Assembly: GCA_017619585.1 (NCBI GenBank)
Contig: JAFZSA010000010.1
Coordinates: 7,511-71,510 of the forward strand
Source of the DNA: Bacteroidaceae bacterium
GTDB taxonomy: Bacteria; Bacteroidota; Bacteroidia; Bacteroidales; Bacteroidaceae
Reading direction: 5' to 3'
Length of the DNA stretch: 64,000 nucleotides
The notes under the pieces were generated by a model. That model searched no databases, was not told the DNA's origin, and saw only the letters and a list, made by a program, of their open reading frames with translations. This document shows positions 43,186 through 54,200 of the stretch, one piece after another; the stretch's first letter is position 1, and every line of letters begins with the position of its first letter. The position numbers and the translations under genes are program-made.

Positions 43186-44145
43186 TTACCATTTTAATCG
43201 TCCATGCTTCTCCTTATACCATATCTGCCAGCCATTTACCAGATTCTGCCATAGTACATAAGCACCGGGGGATATGGCAGCCAGCGGATTCAGGAAAGTC
43301 AGCGTAAGCCAGATGCCTACAACCGTGTTCTTCTGTCCAAGAGCCTGTCCGGCACTGATGCTGTCGTTCCAGAATTTTCCCACCCATTTACCTAAGCTGA
43401 ACTGAATAAGGCATACCAGTAGGGGAGTGGTAAGCAATAGCCAGAGTACCCAGCCGGAAATGCTGCTATGGTGTATATTTCGCAGGGTAATGCCTGTTAT
43501 AATGCTTAGGTTAAAGCACCATATATAAAAACCCGTATTGGGGTACATATTAAGCCGCTTAACAAAGTTAGGGAATAACCTGCGAGATAACAAAGCCAGC
43601 AGCAACGGAGCCAGCAGAACCAGTGTTACATTCCTTAGTATCATAAGCATTGCAGAAACGAAGGATATATCAGCACCACGTTCCACCATAGGAAAGAAAA
43701 GCGGAATAATAACCAATGTCACCAGATTAGCTATAACAGTAAAGACGGTAAGCGTTCCTATGCTGCCGCCCAGTTTCTCGGTCACAACAACAACAGATGC
43801 TGCCGTAGGACAGATAAAACAGATAAACATTCCCTCCAGAACCAACTTAACATCCGCATTGCCGCTAAATAGGAAGATAAGCAACACCATAAAGGCAGCC
43901 AGTGATGTCCTGACACCTTGAATGACAAAATGCCAGGTTCGAGGCTTCAGCTCAGATATCTTTATCTTGCAGAATGTGGCATATAGCAGCAAAAAGAGTC
44001 CAATGGGCAACCAGTCGGTCAGCAACGGAAGAAAATAATCTCCTGCCGACTGTAAGAAAGATACACGGGCAAAAACCTCATATACCAATGCTCCCGTCGC
44101 CATTGATATAAACAGAGAATTGCGCTTTATCAGTTCAAAATTCAT
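43186..44145 (-). CDS. BASS-family (bile acid:sodium symporter-like) transporter
   Basis: 319 residues with nine to ten membrane segments. It matches the SBF/BASS fold: FLLLYATFCKIKISEL, the ICFICPTAASVVVVTEKLGG region (typical P-T-A-A at the substrate site), and a second inverted half ending GQALGQKNTVVGIWLTLTF. Substrate is unknown (organic anion plus sodium). The start MNFELIKRN is encoded by an ATGAATTTTGAA repeat continuing upstream (44140-44165). Confidence 0.85.
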   Translation of the reverse strand: MNFELIKRNSLFISMATGALVYEVFARVSFLQSAGDYFLPLLTDWLPIGLFLLLYATFCKIKISELKPRTWHFVIQGVRTSLAAFMVLLIFLFSGNADVKLVLEGMFICFICPTAASVVVVTEKLGGSIGTLTVFTVIANLVTLVIIPLFFPMVERGADISFVSAMLMILRNVTLVLLAPLLLALLSRRLFPNFVKRLNMYPNTGFYIWCFNLSIITGITLRNIHHSSISGWVLWLLLTTPLLVCLIQFSLGKWVGKFWNDSISAGQALGQKNTVVGIWLTLTFLNPLAAISPGAYVLWQNLVNGWQIWYKEKHGRLKW

Positions 44146-44509
44146 AATTCTTAATTCATAATTATAAGAACGTAAACGAAAACGAAAACCATTTTAACGT
44201 AAAAGTAAACCACTTATCTCTAATCTCTAATCCATATTTCGTCATTAGCCATTATATGGCTGCCTTTATCTCGCTTTTGTTTACGTTTACGTTATCGTTT
44301 GCGTTAATTAGTAATAGACGTTATGTTTAGTAAAAGCATTCCTTATCAATTTCAACAAAAACCATAAAAAACCATTTCAACGCTAACGTTAACGTAAACG
44401 ATAACCGTGTTCTCCCCTTAGAGGGGGAGTTAGAGAGGGTTCCTGTTTTTTAGCGCGAAGCGCGGGGTTTTTGGGGTTTTTGTTCAAAACCATTAAACGA
44501 CACTCGAGT
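44146..44509. repeat. Gap filled with dispersed repeats
   Basis: Contains ATTCATAATTCTTAATTCAT (44141-44160), AACGTAAACGAAAACG-type minisatellite runs (44171-44210, 44281-44305, 44385-44405), a GC-rich palindrome (44410-44440) and GCGCGAAGCGCGGGGTTTTT (44453-44472), a terminator-like hairpin. No gene seen. Confidence 0.6.
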
Positions 44510-45475
44510 TCATAATGTACAATATACAATTGCCGCTGCAAGCATTAGCGCCAGAAGGAACATATTCATGCTGGTGAGACCCAGAACCTTGTTCAGGGCT
44601 TTGCCGCTGCGTATTTTATTCAACTGTCCCCATGCGTTAATATGCAAGGCAAGATATACATACGCAGCAATCTGGAAATACAGAATGTTACCATCTATAA
44701 GATATCCTAACAGAATACTTAACACGGCAACAATCGGTCCAATAAGCAGATATAGGTATCGCCCGAATCTTTCACCACCCAATACAATAATGGTACGTTT
44801 GCCTGAGATGCGGTCCTGCTCACGGTCGCGGTAGTTATTGATGACCAGCAAGGCATCTATGCTGATGCCCGAGATAAAGCCTAAGAGTATGGCAGGTGCT
44901 GTTATCGCATGCGCCTGTATATAATAGGTACCGCATACAGGAACCAAGCCAAAGAACACAAGTACCAGGATATCACCTAACCCTAAATAAGACAGCCCGT
45001 ACGTATACAGGAAGGCAAAGATTATGCATGCAACACCAGTCAGCAGCAATTCAATGCCCTGATACGGTAAATCCTTCCAGCAGAGCAACAGCGCTGCCAG
45101 ACCGGCCAAAGATGCTAAACATAATACCACTGCAATGCCTCTGCGCATAGCCTTGGGCGTTATCCACCCTTGTGCACAGGCACGTTCAGGTCCCAGACGG
45201 TCTTCACGGTCGGTTCCTTTCTGGAAGTCGTAAAGGTCATTTATCATATTGGCAGCTATCTGCATAAAGCCGGCAAAGAGTGCGCAGCAGAGCACCAACG
45301 ACCACTTCATAGCCCCGTCATGATAAGCCAAGGCACTACCCAGAATAACGGGAATCATAGCCCCCGTTAGTGTCTTAGGCCTGGCGGCGAGGAGCCAAGG
45401 CTTAAGTAGCCTCACCCCCGCCCCCTCTCCAAGGGGCGAGGGGGGATTTGATTTTATGTTATTATTATTAATCAT
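44510..45475 (-). CDS. menA: 1,4-dihydroxy-2-naphthoate polyprenyltransferase (menaquinone biosynthesis)
   Basis: 321 residues, UbiA superfamily, about nine membrane helices. First Asp-rich motif NMINDLYDFQKGTD (Asn79, Asp80, Asp83, Asp89), second NNYRDREQDRISGK (about 213-226). It prenylates DHNA to demethylmenaquinone in the inner membrane. The first 22 residues (MINNNNIKSNPPSPLGEGAG) are unusual: PPSPLGEGAGVRL is the translation of a GC-rich dispersed repeat, and the family normally begins near KPWLLAARPKT. With no other ATG before residue 40, the repeat supplies the N-terminus unless a non-ATG start is used. Confidence 0.93.
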   Translation of the reverse strand: MINNNNIKSNPPSPLGEGAGVRLLKPWLLAARPKTLTGAMIPVILGSALAYHDGAMKWSLVLCCALFAGFMQIAANMINDLYDFQKGTDREDRLGPERACAQGWITPKAMRRGIAVVLCLASLAGLAALLLCWKDLPYQGIELLLTGVACIIFAFLYTYGLSYLGLGDILVLVFFGLVPVCGTYYIQAHAITAPAILLGFISGISIDALLVINNYRDREQDRISGKRTIIVLGGERFGRYLYLLIGPIVAVLSILLGYLIDGNILYFQIAAYVYLALHINAWGQLNKIRSGKALNKVLGLTSMNMFLLALMLAAAIVYCTL

Positions 45476-45499
45476 TATTATTACCTATTACTTCTTCTA

Positions 45500-46579
45500 T
45501 CATTTAATACTCCCCTCGCCCTTTGGAGAGGGGTCGGGGGTGAGGCTTCTGATATCCTTAATCAATTGATCCACATTCTCTTTCTTTGTTGCCCAGCTGG
45601 TGCAGAAGCGGACAGTTGTGTGGTCGACATCTGTATGTTCCCATACACTGATTACGTATTTCTCTTCCAATTTCTTAAGGTGATCGTTGGGTAAGACAAA
45701 GAACTGCTGGTTAGTAGGACTGGGAACAGCCATCTTGTAACCCTTCTGTAAGAGTGCTTGCTGGATGCGTTCAGCCTGTTCATTGGCATGGCGTGCAAGG
45801 CTCAGGTAGAGGTCGTTCTGCATCAGTTCCTCATACTGTATGCCTAAGAGTCGTCCCTTTGCCAGCATACCCCCACCCTGCTTTATGAAGTATCTGAAAT
45901 CCTTCTTCAGTGCAGGGTTGGTAATGACTACAGCCTCGCCGAAAAGAGCCCCCTGCTTGGTGCCACCAAGATAGAATACATCTGCCAACTTAGCCAGTTC
46001 AGGTAATGTAATATCGCTTTCTTTGCTTGCCAGTCCATATCCCAGACGTGCACCGTCCACAAAGAGTGGAATCTGGTACTGCCGGCATACATTATGTATA
46101 TCCGTAAGCTCCTGCTTACTATATAGTGTTCCGTATTCTGTGGGATAGCTGATGTATACCATACCAGGCTGCACAGCATGTTCAGGTCCATCCTCATGAT
46201 AGTGATTCATCAGGCACTGCTCTATCTGTTTGGCTTGTATCTTTCCGTTTGTGGCAGGCAGTGTCAGCACCTTATGTCCGCTATGTTCTATGGCACCCGT
46301 CTCATGAACGGCAATATGTCCGGTGGTAGCAGCTATAGCGCCCTGATAAGGTCTGAGTATGCTACTGATGACAGTCGCATTGGCCTGCGTACCGCCTACC
46401 AGGAAGTGCACGTCGGCCTCAGGAGCCTCGCATGCCTTACGGATCAGTTCTCTGGCATGCTCGCAATGTGGGTCTTCCCCGTATCCTATGTTCTGTTCTA
46501 AATTGGTCTCTACCAATCGTTGTAGTATCTGAGGGGCACATCCCTCGTTGTAGTCACACTGAAATTGAATCTTTTCCAT
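45500..46579 (-). CDS. ltaE: Low-specificity L-threonine aldolase
   Basis: 359 residues, PLP-dependent fold type I. The PLP lysine is Lys208 in GGTKQGALFG; Asp175 in FVDGARLGYG binds the pyridine nitrogen. Cleaves L-threonine/allo-threonine to glycine and acetaldehyde. The last residues, SLTPDPSPKGEGSIK, come from a GC-rich dispersed repeat that extends the C-terminus and carries almost to the stop. The 24-base gap to menA suggests co-transcription. Confidence 0.92.
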   Translation of the reverse strand: MEKIQFQCDYNEGCAPQILQRLVETNLEQNIGYGEDPHCEHARELIRKACEAPEADVHFLVGGTQANATVISSILRPYQGAIAATTGHIAVHETGAIEHSGHKVLTLPATNGKIQAKQIEQCLMNHYHEDGPEHAVQPGMVYISYPTEYGTLYSKQELTDIHNVCRQYQIPLFVDGARLGYGLASKESDITLPELAKLADVFYLGGTKQGALFGEAVVITNPALKKDFRYFIKQGGGMLAKGRLLGIQYEELMQNDLYLSLARHANEQAERIQQALLQKGYKMAVPSPTNQQFFVLPNDHLKKLEEKYVISVWEHTDVDHTTVRFCTSWATKKENVDQLIKDIRSLTPDPSPKGEGSIK

Positions 46580-46633
46580 TATACTATTTTATATTTTAAC
46601 GCAAACGATAACGTAAACGTAAACTATTTAATT

Positions 46634-47203
46634 CTCACGCAGATATCGCAGATATTCGCAGACTAACTATAATTCATAATTCATAATTCATAGTTCATGG
46701 TTATGTGTCATTTTTAACAAAAACCTTTAAAAACCCTTTTTGCAAGCTTTGGCACTTTGTGCCTTCGTTCTGCTATTGTCATGAATCTGTCTGTAAGCTA
46801 GCTTCCACCATCTTCCTGCCAATAGCAAAACATATCTTTCAGATATCAAAGCTTTCAAAAAGAAAAACATTGAAAACCATTTGTTTATACGTAAACGCAA
46901 ACGTAAACGTCAACGTTAACTTTATTCCCCTAAAGGGCGGCTGGGGTCTTTCGCTAACCGCTAACCACTAACCGCTAACCTTTCCCTATTGGAGGGAAAT
47001 GTTTTTAAGCGAAGCGGGGTTTTTCTTTTGTTCTGGCTGAAATCTCATAGAGATTGATGATGTGGATGTGAGCTTTTATCAGTAAGCTTGCTTACAAGAA
47101 AAAGAACACTGACACAGCATCAGAGGCATAGCCTCAGCCAGAACAAAAGGGTTTTCTCGGTTTTTTTTTAAACATTCTGCGAATATCTGCGCTTTCTGCG
47201 TGA
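46634..47203 (-). mobile_element. Two-hairpin composite element, copy B, flanked by terminal inverted repeats
   Basis: Minus-strand copy of the element at 41940: hairpin 2 arms at 46736-46751 and 46847-46862, hairpin 1 arms at 47025-47040 and 47134-47149. The whole is bounded by inverted repeats: 46634-46661 (CTCACGCAGATATCGCAG then ATATTCGCAG) and 47177-47203 (CTGCGAATATCTGCGC then TTTCTGCGTGA). No transposase is present, so it resembles a MITE. No gene seen in this gap. Confidence 0.7.
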
Positions 47204-47243
47204 CATTATTTCAATAATTCTTTGGCGGCCCATTCTTCATTCT

Positions 47244-47867
47244 TCATTTCCCCCTGTGGTCAATAAACTTGTAATCTTTAAACTGATTCTTAGGGAAGGT
47301 AAACACTCTGTCATCTATTCCGCCGCTGCGGAAGTTTGTTACCTGAACCGTTGTGGTGATAAATGCCAGTTTAATAGATAAACTTACAGGGTGCAGATTA
47401 TCTTTCCTGATGAGGGCCGTAACGTAGCGTATGCCAAAGAACTTAGAGTTCCTCACCTTGGCTGTCAGTTCGTAGTAGTCCCCCTTGTCCTTATAGCTGT
47501 AGGCAAAGTTATTCACATCGTATTTGAACATCGACAGATACTTGTCCTTCTTATCGTCGTCAAAGTCGTGAATATCCACCTTCTTCTCCTTCCTGTCTAC
47601 CATATAGGCAACCTTTCCGTCCTCCCAGGCAGCAAAGCGTGCCTCGTTGTATGTTATCTTCTTATCCTTATACACGGCATCGCCATGCGTTTTGTACAGT
47701 CCAACAATGTTTACAGAATAGGTAAACGAAGAGCCTTCTGGGCCGAATACCATATTGAATACTTTATCAAACAGTTCCCTTGCATCCGGCTGCGTCTCCG
47801 TTTCTGTTACAGCCAGGGTTCGTCCGCACAAGGAGAACATTAACATTATAATAAGTATAAGTCTCAT
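47244..47867 (-). CDS. LolA-like exported protein
   Basis: 207 residues with a signal peptide (MRLILIIMLMFSLCGRTLA). The mature part has the half-barrel pattern of LolA-like lipoprotein carriers: an N-terminal helix (ARELFDKVFNMVFG), strands with KVAYMVDRKEKKVDIHDFDD, and a final VQVTNFRSGGIDDRVFTF strand typical of the family, which often ends in a hydrophobic beta-strand with a D-x-x-F. A carrier role is inferred; direct homology to LolA is not certain. It overlaps the flavoprotein gene upstream by four bases. Confidence 0.65.
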   Translation of the reverse strand: MRLILIIMLMFSLCGRTLAVTETETQPDARELFDKVFNMVFGPEGSSFTYSVNIVGLYKTHGDAVYKDKKITYNEARFAAWEDGKVAYMVDRKEKKVDIHDFDDDKKDKYLSMFKYDVNNFAYSYKDKGDYYELTAKVRNSKFFGIRYVTALIRKDNLHPVSLSIKLAFITTTVQVTNFRSGGIDDRVFTFPKNQFKDYKFIDHRGK

Positions 47868-49075
47868 GGTTCCTGATTATTAGTCTGATGTGATGTGGAT
47901 ATATGCTTGGCAACTACATAACCCATGCTCCATGCCGCCTGCAGGTTGAAGCCGCCTGTTACGGCATCCACGTCCAGCACCTCGCCGGCAAAGTACAGGG
48001 TTGGGTGTTGCTTGCTTTGCAATGTATTGATGTTAATAGCCTTTAGTGATACGCCTCCGCAGGTCACAAACTCCTCCTTGAAGGGGCACTTGTCCGTAAT
48101 CTGATATGTATCGGCCGTCAGCACCGTCAGCATCTTGTTCAGGTGCTTGGTATTCAGGGCACCCCACCGTTGCGTCAGAGGTATTCCCATGCGGGTAAGC
48201 AGAACGCTCCAATGCTTGCTGGTGAACTGCTGCGGATAGGCACTGGTAATGAGCTTCTGAGCGTTGAGCTGCATCATATCGTGTAGCATGTCTCTAACCT
48301 CCTGTTCCGACGTATTACCCATCCAGTTGATACACAGCTGACTCTTGTAGTCATGTTCTGCCAGATAGCGGGCAGCGTATGACGACAGGCGCAATATCGC
48401 CGGTCCGCTCATACCCCAGTGCGTAAGCAACAGAGCCCCCTGACTACGGAACTTTGTCCCCGGTATGAATGCCTGCACGCCTTCCACCACCGTGCCCATC
48501 AGCAACTGATGCCAGTCGCCTTCAACGTTAAAGGTAAAGAGCGATGGAACGGGCTGTTCTATGGGAATATCCAACCCGTCCAACATACTGAAACCTGCAG
48601 GCGTTGGGTGACCGCCTGTAGTTATCACTACCCTATCCCATTTGTTTAAGTCAATATGCGTAACTTTCTCGTTCAGATGCAGTTGAACACCCAAACCTTT
48701 TATATTATATAGCAATGTGTTGACTATCTGCATAGCGTCCTGAGATTCAGGGAAAATACATTCATCTTCCTGGGCAACCAGTCGCACACCTTCCTGCTCG
48801 AACCATGCACAGGTATCCTGTGGACTGAGAACAGAAAGGGCTCTGCGCATCAGCTTCTCGCCACGCGGATAGACCTCCTGCAGGTTCTTTACAGCCTTGA
48901 AAGTATTGGTCAGGTTACAGCGTCCGCCACCTGTCACAGCAACCTTTGCCAATGCCTTACCCTTACTCTCAAAGATGTGGATATCGGCATCGGGCATCAT
49001 CCGCTTCAGGTTTATGGCGCAGAAACATCCTGCCGCCCCAGCCCCTATAATAGCTATAGACAGTTTCTCTCCCAT
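47864..49075 (-). CDS. HI0933/BaiN-family NAD(P)/FAD-dependent oxidoreductase
   Basis: 403 residues. Rossmann FAD site IAIIGAGAAGCFCAINL (7-23), the family motif GGGRCNLTN (about 49-57), and the C-terminal TCGGVSLKAININTLQSK and GEVLDVDAVTGGFNLQAAWS typical of HI0933-like flavoproteins. Exact substrate is unknown. Overlaps the LolA-like gene, so both are probably translated from one message. Confidence 0.9.
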   Translation of the reverse strand: MGEKLSIAIIGAGAAGCFCAINLKRMMPDADIHIFESKGKALAKVAVTGGGRCNLTNTFKAVKNLQEVYPRGEKLMRRALSVLSPQDTCAWFEQEGVRLVAQEDECIFPESQDAMQIVNTLLYNIKGLGVQLHLNEKVTHIDLNKWDRVVITTGGHPTPAGFSMLDGLDIPIEQPVPSLFTFNVEGDWHQLLMGTVVEGVQAFIPGTKFRSQGALLLTHWGMSGPAILRLSSYAARYLAEHDYKSQLCINWMGNTSEQEVRDMLHDMMQLNAQKLITSAYPQQFTSKHWSVLLTRMGIPLTQRWGALNTKHLNKMLTVLTADTYQITDKCPFKEEFVTCGGVSLKAININTLQSKQHPTLYFAGEVLDVDAVTGGFNLQAAWSMGYVVAKHISTSHQTNNQEP

Positions 49076-49179
49076 TTACCATGTATATATATCACTTGAC
49101 TCATCTCCTTCCCTAATGGAAAGTGCATCTAATTTAATGGGATGTTTCATATCGTATATACTTATATATGAATTAATAT

Positions 49180-50673
49180 TTACTTTACAAGTTTCAAGCC
49201 CTTTTCTGAAAGATAATACCGCTGATTAGGGTGGTTTGGCTTATCGGGATATGCACGAAGCACGTAGCCACCTTCGACAGCGGGTCTAAGTAGCTTCATT
49301 TGAACAAAACTCCGACTCCTGATTTTTAACCTCACCTGTATGTCAAACATCGTTAGAACATTTTCACGTATAGTGTTTATTAGTTGCTGAACTTGTTCAC
49401 TAGGTTGTTCACCAGCTTGTTCACTAGGTTGTTCACTAGGTTGACCACCAGCTTGTACTCTAGCTTGTACCTCAGCTTGACCACTAACTTGGTCGCCAAA
49501 CCAATAAGTGATGGTTGAAGAGACAAGGTCGCTTGAAAATTCAACCTTTCCTCGGGTAAGCCGTTCCCATGCCAACATCTTATCAATACCATAGCCAGCA
49601 TTTTCGCCTAACTTGGCATAACGAAATAGTTTGATAATGTTTGGGTTGCGGGGAATAGAGTGTATCTGCGTGCGTAGTTCCGACAATGGGAACATAAACC
49701 TTCCAGGATTCTGCAGCTCTATGCGATCAGTAAACACACGAATCGTTGGATGCATAGGACTGAAATAGTCGGCATGGGCACAACAGTTAGTAAGTCCTTC
49801 TCTTAGAGCATACAGCTGTGATTCATCCTCTACGCCAACACCATCGGGACGGGCCCTGTATGGCGCATCAACATAATTACGTAGTCTCTGGAGTATAATC
49901 TGATAGGATTCCCATATGTTATCTTGCTCCTGCATTCGGAAAGTGTATCGTACCTGAGCATCAGCTAGACTCTTACCAGGAATCTCAAGATAGTCAATCC
50001 AGAAATTGCTAACGTACCGCTGTACGACATCCCGCTGACCCAGCATCAAGATTCCTCCGATAGTCAATTTCCCCTCTTTTGATATACCTACTTTCTCACA
50101 GAATTGGTCATTGGGCAAGTCTTTATAGGGAAATGTTGGGTTATCACTACGTATGTGATTTCTGTACGTCTCAAGTGAGCTCATATTCAAATCATCAAGG
50201 CTTGTATCATCCACCACCTGTTCACTCTTACTACCGAAAGCCTGATCACGCATCATTGCCATTACTTCTGATTCTGTAGCACGACGGTCGCCACTACCAG
50301 TCCTGATGAAAGTATTAATGGGATTTCCGAAATAAATGGGCTTAATGATACTAGACGGAACAAAGAAAGCCAACACAATCTTCCCGTCAAAGTTGAACTT
50401 CTGCCCCTTAGCAGACAAACGCATATTGAATTTCTGCCCATTACGTAGTGTATTTAGAAAATCAGATTCCGTCTTTTCTCCATTGTTTACTCCTTGAATC
50501 TCAAATTGTTTTCCATGCTGCTTGACACCAAAAACAATCCAACCGCCAGAAGTGTTCGAAAAAGCCGATACAGTTGTCCAAACATCTTCGGGCAGTTTAT
50601 CCTGAGCCGTTTTACATTCAAAATCGTCCCATTCTATCTCAATCAACTTCTGCAAAAGTTCTTCTTTCGTCAT
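49180..50673 (-). CDS. AlbA_2 (Schlafen-type) domain protein with ATPase-like and winged-helix regions
   Basis: 497 residues. N-terminal AlbA_2 domain (about 10-140: DDFECKTAQDKLPEDVWTTV, FSNTSGGWIVFGVKQHG). The middle (about 290-400; EGLTNCCAHADYF, NPGRFMFPLSELR, GYGIDKMLAW) resembles the HATPase_c_4 region of such regulators. A Gln/Glu/Ser-rich repeat (GGQPSEQPSEQAGEQPSEQV, about 405-425) links to a C-terminal winged helix. This group acts as transcription regulators or nucleic-acid sensors. The linker is encoded by tandem repeats of a TTGTTCACTAGG-type unit (49380-49490), likely length-variable. Confidence 0.85.
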   Translation of the reverse strand: MTKEELLQKLIEIEWDDFECKTAQDKLPEDVWTTVSAFSNTSGGWIVFGVKQHGKQFEIQGVNNGEKTESDFLNTLRNGQKFNMRLSAKGQKFNFDGKIVLAFFVPSSIIKPIYFGNPINTFIRTGSGDRRATESEVMAMMRDQAFGSKSEQVVDDTSLDDLNMSSLETYRNHIRSDNPTFPYKDLPNDQFCEKVGISKEGKLTIGGILMLGQRDVVQRYVSNFWIDYLEIPGKSLADAQVRYTFRMQEQDNIWESYQIILQRLRNYVDAPYRARPDGVGVEDESQLYALREGLTNCCAHADYFSPMHPTIRVFTDRIELQNPGRFMFPLSELRTQIHSIPRNPNIIKLFRYAKLGENAGYGIDKMLAWERLTRGKVEFSSDLVSSTITYWFGDQVSGQAEVQARVQAGGQPSEQPSEQAGEQPSEQVQQLINTIRENVLTMFDIQVRLKIRSRSFVQMKLLRPAVEGGYVLRAYPDKPNHPNQRYYLSEKGLKLVK

Positions 50674-50689
50674 ATAGCTATTATATCAT

Positions 50690-51094
50690 TTACTCTTCTG
50701 GCACAGGGATTGCTTTGCGATATCCCATTCCGGTGACGTGGCAGATAAGTTTTCCTTCCTGATTGGTTACACGGACCTCTACTGAAGGGATTTTGTGGTG
50801 GTCGGCAATGCTGACGGCTTCAGCCCTTAACAGATCACCTTCCTTGGCGCTTGATACATATATGATGCTATTGCTGATGCCGAATGTCAGCTGACCCTGA
50901 CTGTTCATCAGGGCAGCTATTGCCAGGTCTGCCAACGTAAACAACGCACCTCCCTGACACACATTGCCACCATTCAGATGTCCTGTCGTTACCTTCATCT
51001 CCGCAACAGCATGTTGCGCATCAACCTCTGTTATCTTACAGCCTGCATTTGCTGCAAACCTATCTGTCCTATTCAATAACTCTTGTATATTCAT
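50690..51094 (-). CDS. PaaI-family hotdog thioesterase
   Basis: 134 residues from the ATG at 51094 (a GTG six bases upstream is not needed). Hotdog fold: GHLNGGNVCQGGALFTLADL (the catalytic/CoA-binding helix region), FGISNSIIYVSSAKEGDLL, and VTNQEGKLICHVTGMGYRK. Hydrolyses acyl-CoA or similar thioesters; substrate unknown. Ends 16 bases before the AlbA_2 gene, same strand. Confidence 0.9.
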   Translation of the reverse strand: MNIQELLNRTDRFAANAGCKITEVDAQHAVAEMKVTTGHLNGGNVCQGGALFTLADLAIAALMNSQGQLTFGISNSIIYVSSAKEGDLLRAEAVSIADHHKIPSVEVRVTNQEGKLICHVTGMGYRKAIPVPEE

Positions 51095-51274
51095 GGCCAC
51101 ATCACCACTATATAATGCTTATATTCTGCAAAGATACCACTTTTCCCGAATAGAATGTATGTAAATAACAGAAATTTTTCCTTTAAAGATAAGCATATTA
51201 TGCTTGTTTTTTTGTAAATTCGCGCCGAAAAAGTCGTACTTGTGCAAATATTATCAACACTTAATAGTAAAATA

Positions 51275-54200
51275 ATGAAACGGAGAATACACATGTTGCA
51301 AAGTAATTTCATGCGTGCGGCCATATTGCTGCTCATGTTGTGCACCATAGCAACGGCACAAGCCGTGGAGTATATCACCGACGTGATGCTTATCGGCGCT
51401 CCCACAGAATCGGAACTGAATAGTCTGAAGAACACGTACTCAACGCAGGGCTGGAAGATTATCAACTATGACCTTAACAAAGGTGTACCCTGGGGCAGTG
51501 GCGACGGCATCCTGCTACTTTACAAGTCCGAGGAAAGTCCCGATGGCTGCAACCACAACTACATTACCGACTTCTACATCCAGAACCGTGGTGCAGCCAA
51601 CACCACCAACACACTGAACTATGATGGTCGCACCTACAACCTGGTGCCCTACGACGGTTCCAGTCATTTTAAGGAGCAGAAGGGCGACCTGAACAGCGGT
51701 ACCGGTGCCAATACTGATGCCATTCACCTCTACTACACCAGACAGGCCTTCCCTGACAACCGCGCCGTAACCTACATTAACCTCAATGACACCAAGAAGG
51801 GCGCTATAGGTAAAGAAGGCGGTGATACTGGCTACGACTTGAACTCAGGCTGTTCCAAACTTACGGATCAAGCTGTCTACTTTCACTTCTACGCCCATCC
51901 GGCAGCAGAGCCCGACTATTTCATTACCGACGTGATGGTCCTGGGCGCATGGTCAAAGGATGATATAGACGGGTTGAAGTATATATATGAGCAAGAAGGC
52001 TGGACCGTCATAGACTACGACCTGAACAAGGGTGTCCCTTCCAGTGTGGCACCTTGGGTTTATCTGATATACAAAAAAGCGCACATAAACGAAGCCACCG
52101 ACGGTTATATTACAGACTTATTCCTTGATGGTTATATGGGAATTGCTATTAGACATAATGGAATTAGATATGATGTGGCACCCTTTGATGGCGATCAAGA
52201 GTTTAAGTCCAACTCGCAGTTCAAAGGCAACCTGAATGCTGGCATATCAGGTTATAGTGGGGGGGAGAATATATATGTCTTTTACACTCGACACAGATTC
52301 CTCACTGATGGTAACGCCATCAATAACATCTTTGTCGACGACAATCCGAACGGTGCTTTTATGGATTTAGACCTTAACAAGAAAAGCGGATATTGTGATT
52401 CTCGAATAGCGAGTGCAGAACCCATCTACATGCATGTCTCTACCGCCTCAACATGGAAGCACTTTCCGCCTGTTTCAAACTTGGATGGTTACGAAAGCAA
52501 AGACGGCGGCATTCATGTCTGGGGATGGGCATACGACCCTGACGAGCCCACCTTGTCAAGCACTGTTCGCGTAGAAGTGTATCGTTCTGACGAAACAGTC
52601 TACAAGACGGAGACCGTGAGTACAAATGTGCAGAGAGATGATGTAAACAATGCCAAAAGCATAATTGGAAAGCACGGCTTCGACGCCACCGTATCTATTG
52701 AGAAAGCAGGCACCTATACCATGAAAATATATGCCTGTGATCTTACTGGCGACAACGATGTGCAGATGGGGCAGACAAAAACTGTGAAAGTCGACGGCAG
52801 CAAACCGCAGTCAAGCCTGGATTTGGTTGAAACAACGGAAACCGGCATCAGGGTTAAAGGGTGGGCGTATGACCCCGACGAGTCTAGCGAATCAGTTCCG
52901 GTTCGTATTGAGGTAAAACGCATTAACGGTAGCGCCTACAAGACCGTGAACCTGACCGCTAATATACAAAACGACGATGTGAACAATGCCTACGGCATCA
53001 CCGGCAACCATGGTTTCGACACCACTGTTCCCATTGAGGATGCCGGCACCTACACGGCGAGCATCTTTGCCGGCGACCTTACGGATGACGGTGATGCACA
53101 AGTGGGCAGTACGGCAACATTAACCTTCATCGGAAACTCTCCCGTATCGTATCTGGACGCCTTTGTGGCACAGGAGAAAGGCTTCCAAATGCAGGGATGG
53201 GCGTATGATCCCGACAGTCCTGCCGAATCCGTTCCCATCCGTGTGGAGGTGATATGTGCTGACGGCACCACTTATAAGACGGAGACGGTGAGTGCAAATA
53301 TCCTGAGAACTGATGTGAACACCGCCAAAGGCATTACCGGCAATCATGGCTTCAACGCCACTATCTCTGTTCCTAAATCCGGGGGCTATACCATAAAGAT
53401 TTTTGCCTGTGACCTCACAAAAAACGCTGATTCGCAAATAAGCAGTAACCAAACATTGAAAGTTGTGGGTAGTAAGCCTAAGTCTTCTTTAGACGTATGC
53501 GGGTCGTCAGATGGAGGCATTCGCATCAAGGGATGGGCGTATGACCCCGACGAACCTGGCGAGAAAATTCCTATCCGAGTTGAAATCAAACACGCCGACG
53601 GCTCTGAATACTTGAAGGTGAACCTGACGACAGATGATGTCAGGGATGACGTGAACAGCACCAATGGTATTGCCGGCAGTCATGGCTTCAGTGCCTTTAT
53701 ACCTGTTGCTGCGGGTACCTACAAAGTGAGTGTATTTGCCTGCGACCTTACCGATGACGGCGATGTTCAGGTGGGCTCAACCACAACTTTGACATGCACC
53801 GGCTTCATCGTGTTGACCGAAGAGTCTGGCGAAGTGACCCTTGTGGACGGCAACGTAGTCACCGGCACTGGCGGCGAATATACACGTATCGTTATTGCCG
53901 ACGGAGCTACTGTCACACTCCGTGATATAAACATCACATCTCCCTATAGCACTGGTAAGAAGGTATACGAAGACGATGCAACATGGGTTACCAACGAAGA
54001 GCACCCATGGTCTGGCATCACCTGTCTGGGCAATGCCACTATCATCCTGGCCGATGGCGCCAACAACTTCGTGCAAGGGGGAGGCACACGCTACTCCGGC
54101 ATTCAGCCTGGACCTCCGGGCACCACACTCACCATCCGTGGCAATGGCACCCTCGAAGCACGTGGATGGACGGATGGAGCAGGTATCGGTACCACCAGCG

